This document shows, piece after piece, positions 54,337-62,879 of a stretch of 64,000 nucleotides of DNA (its first letter is position 1; the number at the start of each line of letters is the position of its first letter). The position numbers and the translations under genes are program-made. This DNA is from Planktothrix sp. FACHB-1365. Lineage in GTDB: Bacteria > Cyanobacteriota > Cyanobacteriia > Cyanobacteriales > Microcoleaceae. The DNA is taken from contig NZ_JACJSC010000021.1 of NCBI RefSeq assembly GCF_014697575.1, positions 1 through 64,000 on the forward strand, written 5' to 3'. Under the pieces are notes generated by a model. The model worked only from the letters and a program-made list of their open reading frames with translations. It was not told where the DNA came from and ran no database searches.

Positions 54337-55899
54337 CTACCTCAAATTAACAGGTTGCCAAACTCTAATTTTACGGTCTTTTCCCCCACTAATTAACTTT
54401 TGACCATCAGGAGTAAATACAACTGCGGTAACAGCGTCAGTATGACCCTCTAGTGGAGGTTTTTTTTCGGATTGTTGATCTTTGACATCCCAAAGTCTAA
54501 TTTTATGATCATTAGAACCACTCGCTAATAAACAACCATCAGGACTAAACGCTAATGTATTAATCGCTTCAGAATGCTGCCAATTGACTGAATATTGTTC
54601 CCCATTTTTAGTATCCCAAAGTTTAATTTCTCCCTGATCAGTACCACTCGCTAACATTTTACCATCAGGACTAAACGCTAATGCGTTAATCGCTTGTTTT
54701 GGAATCTGTAGCGTCATAATTTCTTCTTTCTTCAGAGTTCTTAAATTCCAGAATTTTATATAACCATCGACATCGCCACTGGCTAAAATAAAGTTATGAT
54801 TATCAACCGCTAAAGCAGAAATTTGCCGGGAATGGCTCGAAAATTCTAGGATTTCTAAATTTTCTTCTTGAGTATCCCAAAGCTTGATGTTACCATTAAT
54901 AGTGCTGCTAATTGCAAATTTACCATCAGGAGTTAACGCCACTGCTTTAACTCGACTTGAAGCTTTTTCTGTTCTCCCAAAACGATTGAAAAATGAGTCT
55001 TTTAAATCAAATATTCCTCCATACTCTGCTAAAGTTTTAGGTTTTTTTTCTTCTGGACTTTTTTCTTCTAGGTTTTTAATATCCCAGAGTTGAATCAGAT
55101 TTACTTCTAACCCTCCAACCATAGCACTCACAATAAATTCTTCTGTTGGACTCAGAGTGATGGGTGTAGGAAATTTAAAGCCAGGTGTCATTTTTGAACC
55201 CGAAAATCGCTTAATTTTCCCTTTATTTAACAAATCATAAACAATAATTTCTTGATCACAACCTACTGCTATACGATTTCCATCCGAAAAGCTAACAATA
55301 GAACAGATTTCACTATCAAAATCTTCCATTGTTTCCACTTGCCATTTTTTACTAATCGTTGATTTTTGGCGATTTAACAGAGATGAAGGTTCAGATTGTT
55401 CAATATAACGATTCAGGGTAATATATTGCAAGCTGGCTTGATTTGGTTCAAGGTTAGTTAACTTAAAAACTTCAGAAGGTTCAGCAGTAACAGGGTTAAT
55501 AATTTCCCAAAATTTACGATAACATTCCATCAGAGGTTTGTGAATCTCCTCTAACGTTGTTTGACTTAACCTAAAATTAGGTTGAAATTCTTTAATAACA
55601 ATCCCTTCAATTAAACAAATTTTTCGACCAAAACCATCGGTTAAAACCCCAGTTTCAGACAACCCTGTATTATCACCTGTTGCTAAAATAACTCGAAAAA
55701 TTAAGGTTAATTTGCCAACGGAAGGATGATCAATTTCTTGATAATAAGCAGTTTCAGGTTTTGAAAGTTCTCCTATGGCTGCTTTTGCCAAAATAATAGA
55801 AACATCCGCATTACAGATAAAATCAGGAGCAACAATTGTTCTGTAATCCAGGTATTGATTACGGCTGACTAAAAATGACCAAGCTGGTGTATAATTCAT
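54337..55899 (-). CDS. WD40 protein coupled to a GTPase
   Basis: A 520-aa protein. Residues 1 to about 190 are an unknown domain (PAWSFLVSRNQYLDYRTIVAPDF, EFQPNFRLSQTTLEEIHKPL). Seven WD40 repeats follow (for example INALAFSPDGKMLASGTDQG, DGYIKFWNL), enough for one complete propeller. Its start overlaps the end of the GTPase gene (ATGA, 55896-55899). It probably serves as the sensing or docking partner of the GTPase. Confidence 0.88.
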   Translation of the reverse strand: MNYTPAWSFLVSRNQYLDYRTIVAPDFICNADVSIILAKAAIGELSKPETAYYQEIDHPSVGKLTLIFRVILATGDNTGLSETGVLTDGFGRKICLIEGIVIKEFQPNFRLSQTTLEEIHKPLMECYRKFWEIINPVTAEPSEVFKLTNLEPNQASLQYITLNRYIEQSEPSSLLNRQKSTISKKWQVETMEDFDSEICSIVSFSDGNRIAVGCDQEIIVYDLLNKGKIKRFSGSKMTPGFKFPTPITLSPTEEFIVSAMVGGLEVNLIQLWDIKNLEEKSPEEKKPKTLAEYGGIFDLKDSFFNRFGRTEKASSRVKAVALTPDGKFAISSTINGNIKLWDTQEENLEILEFSSHSRQISALAVDNHNFILASGDVDGYIKFWNLRTLKKEEIMTLQIPKQAINALAFSPDGKMLASGTDQGEIKLWDTKNGEQYSVNWQHSEAINTLAFSPDGCLLASGSNDHKIRLWDVKDQQSEKKPPLEGHTDAVTAVVFTPDGQKLISGGKDRKIRVWQPVNLR

Positions 55900-57071
55900 G
55901 GTAATTCAATTTTAGATTCAGGGAAATTTTTATAAAGTTCAGTTTGCAGGAGTAAAAAACAATCTAAGGCATAAGTTAAAGCGGTTTGTTCATCTGTAAC
56001 TTGTGCCAATGTTTGTTCACGTTCTCGGCGTAGTTCTTCAGATCTTCTTTGAGCGAGTTCTTGTTTTTGGCTTGCAGATGATTGAGCTAATTTTGCTGCC
56101 AAATTAATCATTTTCTGCAAAGACTCTGTAGGAAAATTAAATTTTTTAGGTAAAAAGGTTTCAACAACGTCTGGTACAAGTCCTGCAACAACTTTTAGAC
56201 CTTCACCTATAATTTGACCGACTTGCTCAAAAAAATTGAGGTTCTCTTTTACTTCAGGGTTATTGTCTTTCATCTCCTGCTTTTGTTTTTCAAGTCTATT
56301 ATATTCAACTTGAATTAAATCAGGTAAAACACAAGCTAAAGGTAATTCAACTTGAAACGGTTTAGGTAAAACGTCTGGTGTTTTTAACATACTTCCGTCA
56401 GGTTGCAGTGTGGCAAAACCTTTGCCCACAGCACTAACCGGAATTAAATGAATGGGAACTTCTGCTTTTTGACAAGTCTGTACTAAGTTTTTAAACTCAT
56501 CGATACTTAATAAAAGATCTAAGACTTCCTGAAGTGAATATTTATCTTCAACAATATCCCATTTACTAATAACAAACTGAATCGGTTTTCCAAATTTTTG
56601 CATAAGACTCAGCATTTTAGGGAGTTCATTAATTGCCCAAATATTACCCAATTTTCCATGCTGCATTAACGAAATAATACGCTGACCATCTAACAATCCC
56701 AGCATGATATCTGCATTTTGTAGCCTGTCATAAAATTCCTGGTTTTCTTTTTCCGTATAATCGGTTATCCTACCTCCTGCATAATCAATATAAGTAAATT
56801 TACAGGCTGAATAAATGGGTAAATTTTTGGTTTGGACTCGACAAGTAAAAGTCCATTCAGGTATTTCATTCGGGAAAGTTGGTTTTGGCCAGTCTTCACC
56901 AAAAACAATTTCTGAGTAAAGATCATGTAAGCGATTTCCCGTTTCCCCATTATCTACTTCCAGAAAAAAACCCGCATCTCCCTGTGTTGATAACTTTTTA
57001 TATAAACTAGCCAGGAAAACGGTTTTTCCTGAAGCAGTAGGCCCTAACATAATAATTGAATAAGTATTCAT
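55896..57071 (-). CDS. TRAFAC-type GTPase-like protein
   Basis: A 391-aa P-loop protein. G1 is GPTASGKT (9-16), G3-like DYAGGRI lies near residue 105, and G4-like SKWD occurs in FVISKWDIVED, so guanine-nucleotide binding is likely though each motif is a variant. A long helical tail (about 255-380) follows. The WD40 gene is translationally coupled to its stop codon. The pair resembles bacterial GTPase/effector gene pairs used as signalling or conflict modules; the function is unknown. Confidence 0.75.
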   Translation of the reverse strand: MNTYSIIMLGPTASGKTVFLASLYKKLSTQGDAGFFLEVDNGETGNRLHDLYSEIVFGEDWPKPTFPNEIPEWTFTCRVQTKNLPIYSACKFTYIDYAGGRITDYTEKENQEFYDRLQNADIMLGLLDGQRIISLMQHGKLGNIWAINELPKMLSLMQKFGKPIQFVISKWDIVEDKYSLQEVLDLLLSIDEFKNLVQTCQKAEVPIHLIPVSAVGKGFATLQPDGSMLKTPDVLPKPFQVELPLACVLPDLIQVEYNRLEKQKQEMKDNNPEVKENLNFFEQVGQIIGEGLKVVAGLVPDVVETFLPKKFNFPTESLQKMINLAAKLAQSSASQKQELAQRRSEELRREREQTLAQVTDEQTALTYALDCFLLLQTELYKNFPESKIELP

Positions 57072-57173
57072 GCGACTCCGTGAAGTAAATCCTCAAGGTT
57101 GCTGTTGCGTCCCTTGATTTAGCATTTGTCGGATATAATACCATAAAATCCCGTTAAAAAAATCATCATCTGA

Positions 57174-58418
57174 TTATTCTAAACCACAGCATTTAACGAT
57201 AATATTCGCTAATTTTTTGGCAGCACCCGGTTCTCCTCTCACTTGTCGTAAACGCTGGCGCATGGCTTCTAATTGTTCAGGATGGTCTAAATAATTTAAG
57301 ACTAAATTAGCGATATCTTCGGGTTTGAGTTCTCCGACTAATTCGGGTACAATTTCCTGTTTTGCCCAAATATTCGGCCATGCAAATAATTTACCTTTTT
57401 TTAAGACTAATCTATTAATAATTTTAGCAAAAATAGATCCTAATCCGGGTAAATTCGCTAAGATTCCGGGTATCCCATCCCAAGAACGCATGGCATCTAA
57501 TTGTTGAGTGGGTAATAATACAATCATGGGAACAGCTAAGGCTCCTAATTCGGCGGTATTGGCTCCCACTGTGGTTAAACAAATTTGACAGTTTGAAAGT
57601 AAATTATAAGCTGGAAAGGATGTATAAAGTTCTATTTTGACCCCGTTTTGAGTTTCTAAATAAGCTGGATCTTCTAAATGAAGTTGTGCTGAAATTCCGC
57701 CAAATTTTGCTATAATGGGGTTATATTGAGGATCGGCAAAACGAGCTAAGGTTTGTAAATCTAAGGTAGGTGCAACAGGAATAATAAATCGAGTTTTAGG
57801 TCGTTTTTGGTGTAAATATTCAACAATGGCTAAGGTTAAGGGGATACCTTGGGTTAATTTTGCTGCTTTAGAACCGGGTAATAATCCAATCATTATATCC
57901 GAAGAAATAGGAGAGGAAGAAGCCGATAAAGCTACATCCGCCATTAAATCTCCGATGACTTCTAATTTACCTTTATAGGGTTGGGGAATAGTCTCTAAAA
58001 TCTCGGATTTCATCACCCCAAAACGGTTAATATAACGCCACCAACGCGCCTCCCATTCGGCATAAATAACGCTACGATAGCCTAAGCGTTTACTAATAAC
58101 TACGGTAAAAAATTGATCTCCTCCTAAAAATAAAACGACACCTTTTTGATACCAGTCCCAATTTCCTGCGGTTTTTCCCAATAACAAAAATTGCCAAAAA
58201 TATTCTGCGCCTTGAACTCGATCAATTTCTGGATAAGAACGAGCAATATTAACTTCTTTTCCAGTTGCATTCGGACAAGGAGATAATATTAAAGAAATTC
58301 TGGCTTGAAATGGTTGATGTTGTAGCTGTTCTCGTAAGGCTTGAACAACGGGACGTACCCAAGTTGTAATTTCACCAGGGCCATTAGAAAGGATTAAAAT
58401 ATCAATAGGATTTTCCAT
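57174..58418 (-). CDS. Lipid-A-disaccharide synthase-related protein
   Basis: A 414-aa protein of the LpxB-related group common in cyanobacteria (DILILSNGPGEITTWVRPVV, LGGDQFFTVVISKRLGYRSVIYAEW, GLLPGSKAAKLTQGIPLTL). It looks like a GT-B glycosyltransferase, but it is not the canonical LpxB and its acceptor is unknown. Its start codon is 2 bp from a gaattac heptamer array that occupies the region of the ribosome binding site. Confidence 0.82.
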   Translation of the reverse strand: MENPIDILILSNGPGEITTWVRPVVQALREQLQHQPFQARISLILSPCPNATGKEVNIARSYPEIDRVQGAEYFWQFLLLGKTAGNWDWYQKGVVLFLGGDQFFTVVISKRLGYRSVIYAEWEARWWRYINRFGVMKSEILETIPQPYKGKLEVIGDLMADVALSASSSPISSDIMIGLLPGSKAAKLTQGIPLTLAIVEYLHQKRPKTRFIIPVAPTLDLQTLARFADPQYNPIIAKFGGISAQLHLEDPAYLETQNGVKIELYTSFPAYNLLSNCQICLTTVGANTAELGALAVPMIVLLPTQQLDAMRSWDGIPGILANLPGLGSIFAKIINRLVLKKGKLFAWPNIWAKQEIVPELVGELKPEDIANLVLNYLDHPEQLEAMRQRLRQVRGEPGAAKKLANIIVKCCGLE

Positions 58419-58420
58419 AT

Positions 58421-58449
58421 TTACGAATTACGAATTACGAATTACGAAT
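58421..58449. repeat. Heptanucleotide tandem repeat (gaattac)
   Basis: Four copies of the same unit as at 48678-48744, immediately upstream of the LpxB-related gene start (58418). Confidence 0.88.
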
Positions 58450-58483
58450 GGGGAATAGAAAGAAAAGGCTTCACTCTTATAAA

Positions 58484-59395
58484 TCAAATATTTTGTAATT
58501 GATTCAAATTAATGATATCAACAACAGGAGAACGACAATTTAATATAATATCATTATGTCTTTTAAGCAAGATTATCTGAGCTATAAATACCCAAAATAG
58601 TTGTGATAAATTACGAGATTTAACATGGTTTTTAATATCTGAAAGCTTGGCTTTGGCAATGATTTTATTTTCTATTTTATAAACCCAATTCATTCCTCGT
58701 TTAGAAATTTGAAAACAATAACCGGGGAGATAACCGCCTCGATTTGCCCAAAACGCATAACGTTCTCCTAATGTAAAATAGTGAAAAATGTTATTAATTC
58801 CAGTCGTTTTTGCTAATTCGGGTGAAATTCCTAATGAATTATAAGTCACCGTTGAGCGAATATAATCAGAATATTTAATCACAATTTGTTGAGCCACTTT
58901 TCCTCCTAAACTTTCCCCAATCATATCGGGTTTTTGTCCTTGTTGGGTATGATGTTTTAACCAAGCGATCGCACCTTTTTTTTCTGCGGATTTTAACTGT
59001 CCTTCCCAACTGGCAATAAACACATCAGGTGTATCTTCTATAACTCGATAAAACGGATACCATGACCCATAGCCGCGAATTACTAAAACCGGAGGCTGAT
59101 TAGCTTTTAAGGGAAGACGACCCTCGGCATAAAATCCGGTTTTTTTATCTTCAAATACTTGATCAATAATATAGTCTCCTAAAACCTTTTGTCCGATTTT
59201 ATGGTTAATATAAATAGAAGGCGCATCGGGTTCAAATAATCCTTTAACTTGGGGTTTTGCAAATTGTTCATAGAGACGATCCAAACAATGCCGCCCTGTT
59301 ACAGGATCAATAAAATCCTCTTTCAGAATAACAGAAGAATTTGAATTTCGATTTTTAGAGAAAAAATTAAACCAATTTTTGAGAATAAATTTCAC
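58484..59395 (-). CDS. Alpha/beta-hydrolase-like protein
   Basis: A 303-aa protein with an alpha/beta-hydrolase core: PPVLVIRGYGSWYPFYRVIE and a nucleophile elbow GESLGGK (GxSxGG). The C terminus is basic and ends with a hydrophobic helix (LFWVFIAQIILL), possibly peripheral to a membrane. A catalytic Asp/His after the elbow cannot be fixed with confidence. It may be a lipase-like enzyme; the substrate is unknown. Confidence 0.7.
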   Translation of the reverse strand: MKFILKNWFNFFSKNRNSNSSVILKEDFIDPVTGRHCLDRLYEQFAKPQVKGLFEPDAPSIYINHKIGQKVLGDYIIDQVFEDKKTGFYAEGRLPLKANQPPVLVIRGYGSWYPFYRVIEDTPDVFIASWEGQLKSAEKKGAIAWLKHHTQQGQKPDMIGESLGGKVAQQIVIKYSDYIRSTVTYNSLGISPELAKTTGINNIFHYFTLGERYAFWANRGGYLPGYCFQISKRGMNWVYKIENKIIAKAKLSDIKNHVKSRNLSQLFWVFIAQIILLKRHNDIILNCRSPVVDIINLNQLQNI

Positions 59396-59445
59396 CGCAC
59401 GTTAAACCCATTGTGACGCTAATTTTTAATAAAAGGGCAATTAGA

Positions 59446-60231
59446 TTAAGCAATTAATTCCTTAATTTTGTCTGGAGTTAATTCTTCTAATTTATTTAAT
59501 ACAATTGTTGCTCCCGCCTTTTCTAAGTTTTGCTGATATGCTTGACGACGTTCTAAATCGGCTTGTTGAATATGGGGCGGAAGCACCCCCACACCGACCC
59601 AAATACGGTCAGGTTGCAGTTGTTTGGCTTGGGTTACGGTGTACAAATCTGCGACGGTATCCCCAACATAAAGAACCGGGGTTTGTTCATTTTCTTCGGA
59701 TTCTAATTCTGCGATCACTTCAAATAATCCCGTTGGGTCAGGTTTCCCCGGAACATCTTCCATCGCCCTTAAAACAAGAGAACCTAAATTTAGTTTACCC
59801 TGCAAAACATAGAGGGCTTCATCTCGCATCGCCCCACTAAAGAAACCCCAAAGCATCTGATTTTCAGTTAAGTTTTGAAAATAATTCGGGGTACAAAGTA
59901 AGGGTTCTGAACAAATATAACCTGTCCATTGTTCGGGGTCTAGCCCTCGATAACGGGACTGGAAAAAATCGATTAACTGTTTATAATTAAGGGAAATGTC
60001 GGTTCTGGTTTTTCCTTGGGCTTCAAAATAACGATAAACTAATTCTTGAGAGGCTTCCCAATCATTATTCCAAATTCCCTCAGATTTGAGAGCATCAATA
60101 TCGGTGAGGGTCGGACGATAGGCGCCGTTTGTAAACTGTTCGACGGTATCAGCAATAGCCCGTCGATAGGAACCTCCCACATCCCGAATGACTCCATCAA
60201 TATCAAAAACAACAATAGCGGTTTTCATCAT
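59446..60231 (-). CDS. HAD-superfamily phosphatase (TIGR01548 type)
   Basis: A 261-aa HAD hydrolase. Motif I is VVFDIDGVIRDVGGSYRRAI with the nucleophile Asp, and the late motif is TPVLYVGDTVADLYTV. It resembles the cyanobacterial TIGR01548 group. I start it at ATG 60231; an upstream ATG at 60300 adds 23 unconserved residues. The substrate is unknown. Confidence 0.85.
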   Translation of the reverse strand: MMKTAIVVFDIDGVIRDVGGSYRRAIADTVEQFTNGAYRPTLTDIDALKSEGIWNNDWEASQELVYRYFEAQGKTRTDISLNYKQLIDFFQSRYRGLDPEQWTGYICSEPLLCTPNYFQNLTENQMLWGFFSGAMRDEALYVLQGKLNLGSLVLRAMEDVPGKPDPTGLFEVIAELESEENEQTPVLYVGDTVADLYTVTQAKQLQPDRIWVGVGVLPPHIQQADLERRQAYQQNLEKAGATIVLNKLEELTPDKIKELIA

Positions 60232-60385
60232 TGAGTCCGTTGAGCTTATGTCATGCTCAAGGCTACACCTGAACTGGGTACTCCGGCAAATCTCAATCAA
60301 AGTATTGGCGGATTTGGAAAAACATAAGGTATTATAGAGGATTGTAATATTTTTAATTAAGCCTGGGATAGACCTGGAGGTGTAA

Positions 60386-60685
60386 TTGTCAAGGTTCGTA
60401 CTAAAAGTTCTCTGGCTGGATGAGAATGTTGCGCTGGCGGTGGATCAAGTGGTGGGTAAAGGCACAAGTCCTTTAACCTCTTACTTTTTCTGGCCTCGCA
60501 ACGATGCTTGGGAACAACTGAAAACAGAAATGGAATCCAAACGTTGGATTTCTGAAGGTGATCAAGTTGAGTTGCTCAATAAAGCAACCGAAGTGATCAA
60601 TTATTGGCAAGAAGAGGGCAGAAATCGCCCCATGAGCGAAGCCCAAGGTAAATTTCCTGAAGTTATCTTCACCGGGAGTAGCTGA
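60386..60685 (+). CDS. Ribosomal protein PSRP-3 / Ycf65
   Basis: A 99-aa protein ([41 protein letters not shown]) of the PSRP-3/Ycf65 family, a small-subunit ribosomal protein of cyanobacteria and plastids. The start is TTG 60386: a strong ggaggt lies 4 bp upstream, and no ATG or GTG precedes the conserved first residues. Confidence 0.93.
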   Translation: MSRFVLKVLWLDENVALAVDQVVGKGTSPLTSYFFWPRNDAWEQLKTEMESKRWISEGDQVELLNKATEVINYWQEEGRNRPMSEAQGKFPEVIFTGSS

Positions 60686-60898
60686 TCTCCTTCTCGTTGA
60701 TTTAATTTTTGATTGTGTGAAGTCTCCAACGCCATAGCGACTGCTGGGCGTTGGTTTTGCATGGATAGAATTTGCTGGCTTCCTTTCAGTTGCAGCTAAC
60801 ATAGGAATAAGCAGAAAAGCTTAGTCTTGTTTTTCCGCATAACCCAACGGAAAATAACAGGGACTGAACCATAGGAGATTTGGCGAAGAGGAAAACCT

Positions 60899-61594
60899 AT
60901 GACGAGCACATCTCGAATTCCATACACCACAGAACAAAGTCTGGCGTGGATGCGGGGACTGTTAACCCTGGCTTGGGCGGATGGAAGTTTTGGCGAGGAA
61001 GAACATGAGTTAATTGATGCGTTAACCCATGATGAATTAGTCGCGGTCACGAATGTTGACAGTTTAGATCCCATTTCACCCCAGGAATTAGGTGCTGTTT
61101 TAGGAACCCATCCTAAACTGGCTGAAAACTTCCTGAGAACGGCGGTAATGGTGGCTTTAGCTGATGGGATTTATTCAATTTGTGAGGATGATTTACTCCA
61201 TCAATTTTGTCAAGCGTTAAACCTGAAAATAGAAGCGTTAGATACCTTACGCAAAACCTTACAAGATTTATCCCAAATTCAATCGGGGGAGTTAGGGGAA
61301 ATTTGCATTAGTCAAAATAGCCATGATGATCATCATTTGGATGTTCTCTCCCCGGTTAAACATTGGTTAGACGACTTAGAAATTCATGATTCTAAAGTTG
61401 CCCATGCGGTGTGTAAATTAATTCCGCCTCAGTGCCCTTTTGAACGAGATCTCACCATATTTGGGCGCAAGATTGTTCATATTCCCCCCATGTGCAAATT
61501 GAATCCTTTATATGAACAATTTGTCGGGTTACGTTTCCGGGCGTTGTGTTATTTAGCAGATGAATGTCAGGAAGATATCTCTAAATATTGTTAG
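60899..61594 (+). CDS. TerB domain fused to Mo-dependent nitrogenase C-terminal-like domain
   Basis: A 231-aa fusion. Residues 1 to about 125 form a TerB-like helical domain (GLLTLAWADGSFGEEEHELID, VMVALADGIYSICEDDLL) with acidic metal-binding-type residues. Residues about 145-231 match the Mo-nitro_C family (SPVKHWLDDLEIHDSKVAHAV, CPFERDLTIFGRKIVHIPP, CKLNPLYEQFVGLRFRALCY). The family name reflects gene neighbourhood in diazotrophs, not proven nitrogenase function. ATG 60899 is preceded by gaggaaa. Confidence 0.85.
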   Translation: MTSTSRIPYTTEQSLAWMRGLLTLAWADGSFGEEEHELIDALTHDELVAVTNVDSLDPISPQELGAVLGTHPKLAENFLRTAVMVALADGIYSICEDDLLHQFCQALNLKIEALDTLRKTLQDLSQIQSGELGEICISQNSHDDHHLDVLSPVKHWLDDLEIHDSKVAHAVCKLIPPQCPFERDLTIFGRKIVHIPPMCKLNPLYEQFVGLRFRALCYLADECQEDISKYC

Positions 61595-61623
61595 GAAATA
61601 ACCGAGGCGAAAGCTGGGTTCAA

Positions 61624-61656
61624 AGTCCCCCTTTTTAAGGGGGATTTAGGGGGATC
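61624..61656. repeat. Dispersed palindromic repeat (tccccct/aggggga family)
   Basis: agtccccctttttaagg-ggga followed by tttagggggatct is half of the MITE-like repeat at 30368-30443. Confidence 0.8.
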
Positions 61657-61730
61657 TGATCCCTGTTATAATTATAATCAGGGGTATTGGACTAATATTA
61701 ACATCCTCTTCCCCACCCTAAAAACAAAGT

Positions 61731-61940
61731 TTAACCAAATACTTCATCTTCTATTCCTAACCACCATTCTCCCAAATTCATTAACTCTTCATGGAGTTGG
61801 GCTAACTCTTGAATATACTCTTCATGGGAAATTTCGGCTCGACGCTCTTGAAGTTTTTTTAATCGCAATTGCATTAATAACCAAGGTTTAGAAATACTAT
61901 CCGTACTTTCAATATATCGGGCTAATTCTTGACTATTCAT
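61731..61940 (-). CDS. Small hypothetical protein (69 aa)
   Basis: A 69-aa charged, mostly helical protein (SQELARYIESTDSISKPWLL, RRAEISHEEYIQELAQLHEELM) ending in LGEWWLGIEDEVFG. No family recognised. It lies alone between the repeat at 61624 and sodB. Confidence 0.6.
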   Translation of the reverse strand: MNSQELARYIESTDSISKPWLLMQLRLKKLQERRAEISHEEYIQELAQLHEELMNLGEWWLGIEDEVFG

Positions 61941-62022
61941 AACTCGGATTTTAATTTATTAATAAAGAATTAAAAACCGGGAATAGGGAAAAATTATCCC
62001 TTCCCCACTCCCAGCTTTTATA

Positions 62023-62625
62023 TTAGGCAGACGCTAAATTACTGGCAACAAACTCCCAATTCACCAGTTGGCTCAGGAAGTTATCAATATAACCCGGTCT
62101 AGCGTTTTGGAAGTCCAGATAATAGGCGTGTTCCCAAACATCTAAGGTTAATAACGGAGTCGCCCCATCCACCATTGGGTTAGCCGCATTAGCCGTTTTG
62201 GTGACTTTGAGTTTGCCATTTTCCAGCACTAACCAAGCCCAACCACTTCCAAATTGAGTCGCCGCAGCGTTTTTGAATTCGGCTACAAATTTGTCAAAGC
62301 CGCCAAAATCTTGATTAATTTTGTTGGCTAAATCTCCTGTGGGTTCACCACCCCCACCGGGTTTCATACAATTCCAGAAGAAAGAATGATTCCACACCTG
62401 GGCGGCGTTGTTGAAGATTCCGACTTTGGCGGGGTCATTGGCCGTGGCTTTGATAATTTCTTCTAAGGATTTATCCGCCAGGTCAGTGTCTTTGATCAGA
62501 TTGTTTAGGTTGGTAACATAGGCCGCGTGGTGCTTACCATGATGGTAGGAAAAGGTCTGCGCCGACATTTTGCTTCCTTCTAAAGCATCGGGGGCATAGG
62601 GTAAAGGCGGAAGTTCAAAAGCCAT
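62023..62625 (-). CDS. sodB: Iron/manganese superoxide dismutase
   Basis: A 200-aa superoxide dismutase. The metal ligands are the His in [12 protein letters not shown], the His in [14 protein letters not shown], the Asp in [12 protein letters not shown], and the following His in the same motif. The sequence [26 protein letters not shown] resembles the iron-type SodB of cyanobacteria. The gene is divergent from the histidine kinase gene. Confidence 0.95.
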   Translation of the reverse strand: MAFELPPLPYAPDALEGSKMSAQTFSYHHGKHHAAYVTNLNNLIKDTDLADKSLEEIIKATANDPAKVGIFNNAAQVWNHSFFWNCMKPGGGGEPTGDLANKINQDFGGFDKFVAEFKNAAATQFGSGWAWLVLENGKLKVTKTANAANPMVDGATPLLTLDVWEHAYYLDFQNARPGYIDNFLSQLVNWEFVASNLASA

Positions 62626-62879
62626 TGTGTTCTATCCTCTCTAAGTAGGTAAAGGTTACTCTAAACAAATCTTTACATCGTTTTGATTTTATCGCAAAAA
62701 ATACATGATTTTGCCCTTTTGTCGTTGATTTTCTGAGACAATGGGGATTATCTGTCCTTAGAGGGAGTCTGGACACAAAAAGGGTTAAGCGTCAACGGTC
62801 AACTTTGACCGAATATGATTAAGATTTGTTAAATTAGTTTAATAAAACTAATTTTATCCATATCTTCCCCAGAATTACA

